Below, piece by piece: positions 7,996 to 16,320 of a DNA stretch of 37,563 nt. The DNA is taken from contig JACRCN010000092.1 of the NCBI GenBank assembly GCA_016219005.1, positions 1 through 37,563 on the forward strand, written 5' to 3'. The notes beneath the pieces were generated by a model, which made no database searches, had not been told where the DNA came from, and was given only the letters and a program-made list of their open reading frames with translations. The position numbers were made by a program, and so were the translations under genes. This DNA comes from Deltaproteobacteria bacterium. GTDB taxonomy: Bacteria > Desulfobacterota > Desulfobacteria > Desulfobacterales > SpSt-501. The number at the start of each line of letters is the position of its first letter. Within the stretch, counting starts at the first letter, position 1.

Positions 7996-8388
7996 TCACT
8001 CCATCGCGAGAAGCCGCTTCAGGCTGCGAGTGATATCCGCGGCGGAGGCCGGTTTGGCGATGTAGTCGTCGGCCTCGGTGGACATCCCGTCCGCATGGCT
8101 GTAACGGGTGGAGGTCACGTGGGAGGCCACGGCCGTCAGCAGCACGATCGGAATGTTGCAGTATACCGCACTGTGTTTCAGCTCCTTGCAGACGGTATAT
8201 CCGTCCTTTTCGGGCATCATGACATCCAGCACGATGGCATCCGGCGGGTTGGCCCGCACCTTGATCAGGCCCTCTTCACCGTTGTAGGCCAGCTCGACCT
8301 GAAAACCCTCCCGTTCGAGGTTGCCCTGCACCAGGGCTGCAAAATCAGCCTCGTCGTCGACGACCAGAATTCTTTTTTGAGCAGTCAT
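7996..8388 (-). CDS. Single-domain response regulator (CheY/PilH-like receiver)
   Basis: Predicted 130-residue protein consisting only of a receiver domain: VVDDEAD near the N-terminus, phospho-acceptor Asp in IVLDVMMPEKDG (about 54), Thr in LLTAVAS and Lys in YIAKPAS. It has no DNA-binding output, so it would act by protein interaction or as a phosphate sink. It has a very good ribosome site, AGGAGGT, seven bases before the ATG at 8388. It lies 75 bases after metF1 on the same strand and is probably part of the hdrA1 operon. Signalling to or from the metabolic complex is possible but unproven. Confidence 0.9.
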   Translation of the reverse strand: MTAQKRILVVDDEADFAALVQGNLEREGFQVELAYNGEEGLIKVRANPPDAIVLDVMMPEKDGYTVCKELKHSAVYCNIPIVLLTAVASHVTSTRYSHADGMSTEADDYIAKPASAADITRSLKRLLAME

Positions 8389-8463
8389 GGGTTACCTCCT
8401 GTTTATTCCTGAGCGGTCTTTTCGGATAGAGGACCGTTTCTCACGCGCGGACATGCCGCGATT

Positions 8464-9396
8464 TCAGTTGAGCGCCGGGCGGGGATAGAGTCCCGCGCGC
8501 TCCACGATTCCTGGGACCCTTTCCTCCCACTCGATGGCCATGATGTGGAACCCGGCGACACCCTTGACGTCCTTCAGACGCTGGATGGATTCCACACAGA
8601 TGGTGATGCCTTCCTCGGCCTGCTTGTCTTTCGGGGTGCCCGCCATGCGTTTGACCACCTCGTCGGGGACATCCATGCCCGGCACCTTGGTCTTCATATA
8701 GCGCGCCATGCCCGCGGACTTCAGGGGGGTCACCCCGGCCAGGATGAAGACCCGCTCATGCAAACCGCGCTCCCGGACCCCCTCCATCCAGCGCTCGAAC
8801 TTCTCGATGTTGTAGATGCACTGGGTCTGGATGAATTCCGCCCCGGCGGCCGCCTTTTTGGCGAGACGCGGCACGCGGATCTCGAACGGGTCCGCAAAGG
8901 GGTTGGCCGCCGCGCCGACGAACATGCGCGGCGGGCGCCCAATGGCGTCTCCGCCGAGGAACTTGCCCTCATCGCGCATGCGGCGGACCGTCTGGATGAG
9001 CTGCATGGAATCCAGGTCGAACACGTTCTGTCCCTGGGCGCTGTCTCCGAAGCGCTGGTGGTCGCCGGACAGGCACAGGACGTTGTGGATGTCGAAGGAG
9101 GCGGCGCCGAGGATGTCGCTCTGCAGGGCGATGCGATTGCGGTCGCGGACGACCATCTGCAGCACCGGCTCCAGCCCCATCAATTTCAAGCGGATGCAGG
9201 CCGCCAGGCTGCAGAGGCGGCAGACCGAGGTCTGGTTGTCGGTGATGTTGATGGCGTCCACATGGTTCTTGATCAGCTCGGCCTTGTGGACGATGTGCGC
9301 TGCGTCGCTGCCCCGCGGCGGGCCGCACTCGGACGTCACGGCCAGGTGGCCGGCGCGCAGTATTTTCTCCAGCTTGCTGGGTGTGTTTGGATTCAT
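8464..9396 (-). CDS. metF: Methylenetetrahydrofolate reductase catalytic subunit, copy 1
   Basis: Predicted 310-residue flavin-dependent TIM-barrel enzyme interconverting 5,10-methylene-THF and 5-methyl-THF in the methyl branch of the Wood-Ljungdahl pathway. Family features: catalytic Glu in TSECGPPRG (about 24), NITDNQT, the DRNR motif (VVRDRNRIALQSD) and SGDH with the conserved Asp, plus a C-terminal HIMAIEWEERVP. It overlaps the metV stop by four bases (ATGA, 9393-9396), with GGGAGGA upstream. This is the short MetF form, which in acetogens pairs with MetV and cannot be assumed to use NAD(P)H by itself. Linkage with metV, mvhD and hdrA supports a multi-subunit complex. It is clearly related to but diverged from the copy at 23649-24572. 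Confidence 0.93.
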   Translation of the reverse strand: MNPNTPSKLEKILRAGHLAVTSECGPPRGSDAAHIVHKAELIKNHVDAINITDNQTSVCRLCSLAACIRLKLMGLEPVLQMVVRDRNRIALQSDILGAASFDIHNVLCLSGDHQRFGDSAQGQNVFDLDSMQLIQTVRRMRDEGKFLGGDAIGRPPRMFVGAAANPFADPFEIRVPRLAKKAAAGAEFIQTQCIYNIEKFERWMEGVRERGLHERVFILAGVTPLKSAGMARYMKTKVPGMDVPDEVVKRMAGTPKDKQAEEGITICVESIQRLKDVKGVAGFHIMAIEWEERVPGIVERAGLYPRPALN

Positions 9397-10061
9397 GATC
9401 GCAGATCCTCCCTGACGACCTTGCGGGGGCCTCCGGCCCGGTCGGTGGACCAGTCTTTGATGGGTGCCAGCGTCTCGTAGTCTTGCAAGCGGTTCAGCGC
9501 CTTGAGCCGGTTGATGATCAGCTGCCAGGCGCAGTCCACATCCTTGCTGATCTCGCACTTGCCGTCGGTGGAGCCGCCGCAAGGGCCGTTGAAGAGCCGT
9601 TTGGCGCAGCGGGCGACCGGGCACACCGCCCCGGTCCGGGCCAGAATGCAGCCGCCGCACCCCTGGCAGCGTTCGACCCAGACGCCGCGCTCCTGGGTGG
9701 CCCCCATGAAACTGGTGTTGACCCCCGGGTAGACAGGCTTGGACGGGTACTTTTCGGCCGTGAACTGGATGCCGACCCCGCAGGCCAGCGATACGACGGC
9801 GTCATACTGGTCGATGGCGTCACGGAGTTCCTCGAGGTATTCCGTGTCACACTGCCGCTCCAGGGTGCGCTCGCCGACATTGACCTCGCGAGCCTGCTGG
9901 AGGAAAACCATCCGCAGGGCCGATGCGAGCACCCCTACTTCCTTCTTACCGCCGGCTTCGCACACCGTCACGCACTCGTTGCAGCCCAGCACGAGAAGGC
10001 TGCGCACATCCTTGACCTGCTCGATGATCTCTTCGATCGGTTTCCTTTCAGCCACAATCAT
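9393..10061 (-). CDS. metV: MetV-like zinc/Fe-S subunit of methylene-THF reductase, copy 1
   Basis: Predicted 222-residue member of the methylenetetrahydrofolate reductase C-terminal (MetV) family. It is known as the partner of short MetF proteins, carrying metal clusters that relay electrons to the flavin. Cysteines visible include LGCNECVTVC (about 26-34), RQCD, LACGVG, and the C-terminal group CQGCGGCILARTGAVCP with CAKRLFNGPCGG and KCEI. AGGAGG precedes the ATG at 10061. It follows mvhD1 by 70 bases and overlaps metF1 by four, so translation of the pair is coupled. Confidence 0.93.
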   Translation of the reverse strand: MIVAERKPIEEIIEQVKDVRSLLVLGCNECVTVCEAGGKKEVGVLASALRMVFLQQAREVNVGERTLERQCDTEYLEELRDAIDQYDAVVSLACGVGIQFTAEKYPSKPVYPGVNTSFMGATQERGVWVERCQGCGGCILARTGAVCPVARCAKRLFNGPCGGSTDGKCEISKDVDCAWQLIINRLKALNRLQDYETLAPIKDWSTDRAGGPRKVVREDLRS

Positions 10062-10131
10062 TGGTTGCTCCTCCTTTCCGACTCGGCCCCACAGACGCGG
10101 GATCTTGCCTGCGGCCGCGGCGGCTGCATTT

Positions 10132-10599
10132 TCAGGGATGGGCCGCAGGGGACGACGCGTCCGGAGCCGCTTTCATCGCCGCCCGGGCCCCGCGGATGGG
10201 GTTGGGACCGGCGCTCATTACCGCCGCGTGCATTTCCTCGGCGAAGCGCACGAAAAGCGGCGCGTCGCTCGATGACAGGTTGCACATGCGGATGCGGCTG
10301 CCGCCGATCCCGATCCGGTCAAGCAACTGCTGCGCCTGCTCCACGCGCTTTTTGGCGCGGAAGTTTCCGTTCTGGTAGTGGCAGTCGCCCTCGCGGCAGC
10401 CCACCACGTAGACCCCGTCCGCCCCGCGTTCGAAACACCGCAGCAGGTGCAGCACGTCCACCTTGCCCGTGCAGGGTACGCGGATGATCCGCACCGAACT
10501 GGGGTAATTCAGTCGCATCGAACCTGCCAGGTCCGCGGCCGTGTACCCTCAGAAGTTGCAGCAAAAGGCGATGATGATAGGTTCAAATCTCTCGTTCAT
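10132..10599 (-). CDS. mvhD: MvhD-like electron-transfer subunit, selenoprotein, copy 1
   Basis: Predicted 155-residue [2Fe-2S] MvhD/FrhD-family protein that passes electrons to HdrA. The N-terminal motif reads FCCNF-U-GYTAAD: the UGA at 10549-10551 (codon 17) sits where the family has the third Cys of its cluster motif. Other cysteines include VPCTG and CREGDCHYQNGN. Without readthrough the gene would give 16 residues, whereas the frame continues with full family similarity from the next codon to 10132. A SECIS-like stem-loop lies directly downstream of the UGA. The ATG at 10599 overlaps the hdrA1 stop (ATGA). There is no hydrogenase subunit nearby, so the electron donor is probably the MetV/MetF pair (inference). 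Confidence 0.93.
10509..10542 (-). promoter_or_regulatory. SECIS-like hairpin in mvhD1
   Basis: Starting six bases after the UGA, the RNA can form an outer stem (10535-10542 with 10509-10516, six of eight paired) and an inner stem GGACCU/AGGUUC closed by the loop GGC. Bacterial SelB needs such a hairpin just 3' of the UGA. The same fold occurs in mvhD2, where one outer pair changes between C-G and U-G, which keeps pairing. Confidence 0.72.
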
Positions 10600-13500
10600 A
10601 GGATTCCCTCCAGGAGAGCATCCACCTTGCAGAGGAGTTGCTCGTCCTCATACCAATTGAGCTCGATGGCCTTGGCCGGGCACTCCGCCGCGCAGATGCC
10701 GCACCCGTGGCACAGCGCCTCGTCGATGTGGCTGACGCCCTCGGCGTTGATCCGCGGCACGTGGTACGGGCAGGAGCGCACGCAGATCAGGCAGGCGGCG
10801 CAAACATCCGGGTTGACCTTGGCCGTCACGGCCGACAGCGTCAGGCGGCTCTTGGACAGGAAGGTGACGGCCCGGGAGGCCGCCGCATGCGCCTGGCCGA
10901 TCGATTCGTTGATGAGCTGCGGGCTGTGGGCGGTGCCGCAGATGAAGAGCCCTTCGGTCGCCATATCCACCGGCCGCAGCTTGACGTGCGCCTCCATGAA
11001 ATGCCCCTCGGGCGTGCGCGCCAGCTTGACGATCGACGAAAGCTCCTCGGTATCGGATGGCACCAGGCCGGCGCTCAGGGCCAGGAGGTCGGCCTCCACC
11101 TGAAGTTCCCGGCCGATGATCCGGTCGCGGAACGTCACGGTCACCCCGCCGTCGCGGGTTTCGACCCGGGGCGGGGCGTCGGCATCGTAACGGAAGAAGA
11201 GGATGCCCTTGCGCCGGGCCTGCTCGTAGTAGTCTTCGAGCAGGCCGTAGGTGCGCATGTCGCGATAGAGGATGAAGACATCGGTTGCGGGGGAGAGGTC
11301 CTTGATGTGAATGGCATTCTTGACCGCGGCCTGGCAGCAGACGCGCGAGCAGTTGGGGTTTTGCTCGTTGCGCGAGCCCACGCACTGGATCATGACCACC
11401 TGGGCCAAGCCCCGTGCGCCGTGCTCCTGGAGTCTTGCACCCAACTCCACCTGGGTCACGACATGCTCGCTCTGGCCGTAGCCGTATTCGGTGGGCCGGT
11501 ATTCCGTCGCACCGGTGGCGAGAATCACGACGCCGTGGTCGATCTTGCGCTCGTACATGCCGGGACCGACCAGGACCTCGGTGGTGAAGTTGCCCTTGAA
11601 CCCGCCGAAGCCGACGATGAGCGAACGCGTCAGCGCCTGGATCCGGGGATGGGACTGCACCCGGCCCATCAACTCCTGCAGGTAGCGCTGGATATCCCAG
11701 CCTTCGATGGTGGCGTGGAGGCGATGGGCCATGCCGCCCAGTCGCTCCTCTTTTTCCACCAGGACCACTTCATAGCCCTGGTCGGCGATGGCCAGGGCCG
11801 CGTTCATTCCGGCAACCCCCCCGCCGATGACCAGGGCCCGCGGGTTGACCGGGATGACCTTTTCCGCCAACGGGTTCAGTGTAGCGGCTCTGGCCGCCGC
11901 CATTGCCACCAGTTGCTTGGCCTTGGCGGTGGCCTGCCTCGGCGTCTGGCTGTGCACCCAGGAGTCCTGGTTGCGGATGTTGGCCATTTCGAAGAGGTAT
12001 TTGTTCAGCCCGGTCCCCTCGAGGGTGTCCATGAAAATGCCTTCGTGGGTCTTCGGCGAGCAGGCGGCCACCACCACCCGGTTCAGGCGGTGTTCGGCGA
12101 TCGCCTGTTTCATCAACTCCTGGGAGTCCTGGCTGCACGTGAACAGGTTCTGCCCCGCGAACACCACGTTCGGCAGCGTCCGGGCATATTCCTGCACTCC
12201 TTTGACATCCACCACGGCCGCGATGTTCACGCCGCAGTTGCAGACGAATACGCCGATGCGCGGTTCCGCGCCGCGAATGTCGATCTCCGCCGGGAGTTCC
12301 ACCTGCCGGGTCAGGGTGTTGCGGGCCGCACTCAGCATCCGACCGGCCAGGCAGGCGGCGGCGCTGGCTTCGGCCACCGATCCGGGGATGTCCTTGGGTT
12401 GTTGGAACACGCCGCCGGCGAACACCCCGGGCCGCGAGGTGGCCACCGGCAGGAACGGCGGGGAAACGGCGAAGTTGTAGCGGTCCACATCGATCGCGAG
12501 GCGCTTCGCCAGTTCACGGGTTTCCGGTGTCACCTGCAGCCCCACCGAGAGGACCACCATGTCGAACGCCTCCTCTCGGATCTCGCCCTTCTCGTCCACA
12601 AAGCGCAGCCGCAGCGAACGCCCGGGCCCGGCCTCGTCGACGCTGTGCACGCGCGCATTGATGAAGCGCACCCCGGCCGTGTCCTTGGCCCGGGTGTAAT
12701 ACTTCTCATAGTCCTTGCCGAAAGTGCGGATGTCCATGTAGAAGATGGCGCAATCCAGATCCCCGTGGGCGTGGTCCTTGGCGATCATCGCGTCCTTGAT
12801 GGCGTACATGCAGCACACCGACGAGCAGTAGCCGTTGCCGGAGCGGTTGATGTCGCGGGAGCCCACGCACTGCAGCCAGGCGATCTTCTTGGGCTCCTTT
12901 CCGTCCGACGGCCGCACCAGATGACCCATGGTGGGGCCCGAGGCGCTCAGGAGGCGTTCGAATTCCAGGCTGGTGACGACGTCCGGATTTTTCCGGTAGG
13001 GATAGACGTTGGCGAGCATGGCGGGGTCAAACGGTTCGCTGCCGGGGCAGAGGATGACCGAGCCGACCTGAAGGTCCCGGGTGACCGGCACCTGGTGATG
13101 GTCGACGGCCTTGGCCAGGCAGGCATCGACGCACTGCAGGCATTCGCAACAGTAGCCGCAGTTCACGCAGCGTCCGGCTTCCGCGCGCCCGGCGGGCTCG
13201 TCGAAGCCCAGTTCGACCTCGTTGAAGCTGCCCCGGCGCTGCGCGACCGGCAGCTCGGGCATCCTGGCCCGGGGACGGCGGGTTTCGTTTTGCGGGATGG
13301 GTCGATAGCGCGGGTTCTCGTGGGCGACGGGCTGCCGCCCTGCGGCCACGTCGCGGCCCTCGATGTAACGCAGAATCGACTCGGCTGCTTCCTTGCCTGC
13401 GGCGACGGCGCCGATGGCGACCCAGGGGCCGGTCTGCAGATCGCCGCCGGCGAACACGCCCGGCCGCTCGGTGGCGTAAGTGACCGCGTTGACCTCGAGC

Positions 13501-15074
13501 GTGCCATAGCGCGAGAAGGTGAGGCCGGTGATGTTTTCAAGGGCCGTGAGGTCCGGCCGTTGGCCGATGGCCGGAATCAACTGATCGCATTCGATCTCAA
13601 ACTCGCTGCCGGGGATGGGAACGGGCCGCTTGCGGCCGGAGGAATCCGGTTCGGTCAGCTGCATGCGGATGCAGCGCAGCCCGACCACCTGGCCGTTCCG
13701 GGTCAACACTTCCTGGGGCGCGGCGAGATAGGTGATACCTGCCCCCTCGGCTTCCGCCGCCTGGATTTCCTCCTCCCAGGCCGGCATCTCGCTGCGGGTG
13801 CGGCGGTAGATGATGGTCGTCTCTTCTGCGCCGAGTCGTACGGCCGAGCGCGAGACGTCGATGGCGACGTTGCCGCCGCCGATGATCACCACCTTGCGGC
13901 CGACCCGGGCCATGCCGGTGAGGTTGACCTCGCGCAGGAAGTCCACGCCCTGACGGACGCCGTCGGCCTTCTCGCCCGGGACCCCGAGTTCAATCCCCTT
14001 ATGAGCCCCCAGTGCCAGGTAGACCGCCTTGTAGCCCTTGCGGAAGAGGTCATCAATGCTCAGATCCCGGCCTAAAGCGGTGTTGAGCTCTATTTCGACG
14101 CCCAGGTTGGTGACGACCTCGATTTCCTGCTCCAGGACTTCCCGCGGCAGCCGGTGGGCCGGGATGCCGACACGCAGCATGCCTCCCGGCTGTGAAAGCG
14201 CCTCGAAGATGGTCGATCGGAATCCCTTGCGCGCCAGATGATAGGCGCAGGACAACCCCGCCGGCCCGGAGCCGATGATAGCGACCCGGTCCGGCCGCGC
14301 CGGCGCGCAGGGGATCTGAATCCCCCGCGGGTCGACCCGGTCGGCGGCCAGGCGTTTGAGGTTGCGGATGGCGACCGGCTCGTCCACCTCGGCGCGCCGG
14401 CAGGCATCTTCGCAGCCGTGGGGGCAAATCCGGCCTAGAACGCCGGGAAGCGGCAGGTCCTCCATGATGATCTCCAGGGCCTCATGGAACTTGCCCTCCT
14501 TGACCATTTGGACGTAGCCTTGGACGTTCAGCCCGGCCGGGCAAGCCATGCGGCACGGGGCCTTGTCGGCCTTGCGGATGGCGTAGGCGCCGGGGATGGC
14601 CTGGGCATATTGCTTGAATGCGGCCCTCTGCATGGAGAGGCCTTCGTCGTAATCGTTCGGAAGCCCCACGGGGCAGACCTTGGCGCATTCCCCGCAGCTG
14701 GTGCACTTGGCGGTGTCGATGTAACGGGGTTTCTGAAGGACTTTTGCCGTGAAGTGCCCGGGAGTGCCCTCCAGCGACAGAACCTCGCCTTGGGTGATGA
14801 TCTCGACATTCAGATGCCGGCCGACCTCGACCAGTTTGGGCGAGATAATTCACATCGCGCAGTCGTTGGTGGGGAAGGTCTTGTCCAGCTGGGACATCAG
14901 CCCGCCGATGGCGGAAGACTTTTCCACCAGGTAGACGTAGTAGCCGGAATTGGCCAGATCCAGAGCGGACTGGATGCCGGCGATACCACCGCCGACCACC
15001 ATGACCGCGCCGACCGGAGGAGCCCCCGCGTCGATTCCTCCCACGACGTTGCCTTCAACGATCTGAGGTTTCAT
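10596..15074 (-). CDS. hdrA: Giant HdrA fusion (HdrA-NfnB/GltD-HdrA), selenoprotein, copy 1
   Basis: Predicted 1492-residue flavin/Fe-S protein. Order: HdrA FAD motif VVGGGIAG (27-33); NDCAM-U with UGA at 14850-14852 as codon 75; ferredoxin [12 protein letters not shown] (about 124-135); a GltD/NfnB-like insert with cysteines at about 174, 178, 217, 221 and 225, FAD motif GSGPAG (268-273), NAD(P) motif GGGNVAID (399-406) and YRRT (423-426). The HdrA part then resumes ([13 protein letters not shown]). A second HdrA module starts at CNCGVN (about 937) with FAD motif VIGGGVAG (about 1079), and two [4Fe-4S] motifs (about 1424 and 1453) close the protein. HdrA flavin is the known site of electron bifurcation; the insert suggests direct NAD(P)H exchange (inference). 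No hdrB or hdrC is adjacent. The ATG at 15074 follows GGGGGGA, 12 bases after the metF-like(3) stop. Confidence 0.93.
14817..14834 (-). promoter_or_regulatory. SECIS-like hairpin in hdrA1
   Basis: Fifteen bases after the UGA, the minus strand reads CTGGTC-GAGGTC-GGCCGG: six base pairs and a six-base loop GAGGUC. The AGGUC string also occurs in the apical loop of the E. coli fdhF SECIS (from memory). In this copy a further outer pairing ATCTCG/CGAGAT is possible around it. The hairpin is identical in hdrA2. Confidence 0.75.
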
Positions 15075-15086
15075 CTTGTCCCCCCT

Positions 15087-15956
15087 TTAAATCCCCTCAA
15101 CGATGTCCGGAAGTTTGTGCTCCCACCCCAGGGTGGACAGCACGACTCCTTTGAAGCCCTCCGCCTTGATCCCGGCGGTCAGTTCGACGGCGATGCGCAC
15201 GCACTCCCGCGCCTTGTCGCCCGCCTTCTGAATACGGTCGATGGTCTCCGGCGGGATGGCAATATGCGGCATGTTACGTTCGATGTAGCGGGCCATGCCC
15301 AGGGATTTCAGCAGCAGCACGGTCGGCAGGATGATCGTCCGCTCGCGGTCGACCCGGCGCAAAAACGGCCGGATCAACTCCAGGTCGAAAAGCGGCGGCG
15401 TGATGAAAAAGCGGGCCCCCGCTTCCGCGCGCTGCGTCATCTGCTCCACTTCGATTTCGGCCGACCTTCCTTTGGCACCGGCATGGGTCGTCGATCCGAC
15501 GAGAAAATTCGGGGTGCCGTCAAGCTCGACGCCCGACATGTCCCGGCCGCTTTGAAGGGTCTGCATGACGTGTAGCAACTCGAGCAGGCTGACGTCGTGA
15601 ACGGCCCGGGCCTGGTGGTGATCTCCATAGCTTGCGTCTTCTCCGTCGACGACGGCGATGTTCCGGACCCGACAGGCCGCAGCCGCCAACAGGTCTCCTT
15701 GCAGCGCCAGACGGTTGCGGTCACGGCAGCACATCTGCATCACGGTTTCCATGCCGTCCCGCTCCAGCAGCATGGCGGCGCCCAAGGCGCTCATGCGCAT
15801 CACGGCGTGGCTCATTTCCGGGATGAGAAAGGCGGCTACGCGGTCCTTGACGCGCTTGGCATGCGAAACCGTGGCGGCGACATTCACGCCTTTGGGGGGC
15901 TCCATCTCGGCTATGATGGCGAATTCTCCGGTCTCGAATTTCCCTTGAAGCGCCAT
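15087..15956 (-). CDS. Divergent methylenetetrahydrofolate reductase-like protein
   Basis: Predicted 289-residue protein of the MetF fold, first gene of the minus-strand operon. It keeps the catalytic-type Glu17 before PP (IIAEMEPPKG) and the CRDRNRLALQGD motif. It differs from both other MetF copies at key places: SGD reads DGE (Glu106), and NITDN is replaced by LIPEM. It has no own MetV beside it. It may be a second flavin subunit of the HdrA1 complex, or use a different C1 carrier or substrate. The ATG at 15956 has a strong GGGAGGGAG site, and the gap to hdrA1 is only 12 bases. Confidence 0.85.
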   Translation of the reverse strand: MALQGKFETGEFAIIAEMEPPKGVNVAATVSHAKRVKDRVAAFLIPEMSHAVMRMSALGAAMLLERDGMETVMQMCCRDRNRLALQGDLLAAAACRVRNIAVVDGEDASYGDHHQARAVHDVSLLELLHVMQTLQSGRDMSGVELDGTPNFLVGSTTHAGAKGRSAEIEVEQMTQRAEAGARFFITPPLFDLELIRPFLRRVDRERTIILPTVLLLKSLGMARYIERNMPHIAIPPETIDRIQKAGDKARECVRIAVELTAGIKAEGFKGVVLSTLGWEHKLPDIVEGI

Positions 15957-16070
15957 AAACGCTCCCTCCCGATGAAGGCCGGCATGTGAAACGGCCTGGA
16001 ATGATGTCAGTTTCGTGCGAAAGACAGGGAGTACGGTGCGAATAGCGTTGACCTTATCTATTTATCGTAG

Positions 16071-16086
16071 AGCAATCCCTGTGCCG
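16071..16086 (-). promoter_or_regulatory. Sigma-54 (-24/-12) promoter of the metF-like(3)/hdrA1 operon
   Basis: The minus strand reads CGGCACAGGGATTGCT, matching the TGGCAC-N5-TTGCW consensus at all key bases: GG at -25/-24 and GC at -13/-12, with the required ten bases between. Only the first base (C for T) departs. Transcription would start near 16060, about 100 bases before the ATG at 15956. A sigma-54 activator gene is divergently placed next door. Confidence 0.8.
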
Positions 16087-16178
16087 TATTCAGCGTTTGT
16101 GCCGGCATTTGTTTTTTATATATAAATTTAAGGATGTTGAAAAATAGATAGAGGCAGCCCGGTCACGAATCAAAAGGC

Positions 16179-16207
16179 TTGAATTGAAGGAAAGACTCTG
16201 CCATTAT
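16179..16207 (+). promoter_or_regulatory. Candidate sigma-70 promoter for the sigma-54 regulator gene
   Basis: TTGAAT (16179-16184), 17 bases, CATTAT (16202-16207): each box 4 of 6. The -10 box lies inside the first GCCA-N3-TGGC palindrome, so the bound regulator could repress its own gene. Confidence 0.35.
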
Positions 16208-16267
16208 GGCTCAGTGTTAGAGGATTATATTGAAAATTGAATAGTTGTAAGCCTGTGCCATAGTGGC
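16200..16267. promoter_or_regulatory. Tandem palindromes, likely enhancer sites of a sigma-54 activator
   Basis: Two copies of the palindrome GCCA-N3-TGGC lie at 16200-16210 (GCCATTATGGC) and 16257-16267 (GCCATAGTGGC), each preceded by T, 57 bases centre to centre. They sit about 140-205 bases upstream of the predicted sigma-54 start, the usual range for NtrC-type enhancers, and also just upstream of the regulator gene at 16321. The stretch between them and the promoter (16110-16150) is AT-rich and could bend. Binding by that regulator is an inference. Confidence 0.6.
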
Positions 16268-16320
16268 CTATCCCAGAATGACATGGAATCCCTTCAACCC
16301 CCGAATTAAGGTAAGGCGCC

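Noticed and set aside
8401-8463. Terminator between metF1 and the receiver gene
   Set aside because: Only a five-base stem (CGGTC/GACCG) with a long loop and no T-run on the minus strand; too weak.
10638-14075. Very long open frames opposite the hdrA genes and the RND pump (for example 10638-14075 +, 17912-19993 -, 33027-34970 +)
   Set aside because: They lie antisense to strongly recognisable proteins, have no family features, and arise from GC-rich codon bias.
10132-15074. Benzoyl-CoA reductase BamE/BamF-type assignment for the Sec-containing HdrA and MvhD
   Set aside because: BamE and BamF are related selenoproteins, but the neighbours here are MetV and MetF in both clusters and no BamB/BamC-type genes are present.
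16245-16260. A second sigma-54-like site on the minus strand (TGGCAC then TTACA)
   Set aside because: The spacing between the GG and the -12 element is one base short and the -12 GC is AC. It overlaps the palindrome instead.
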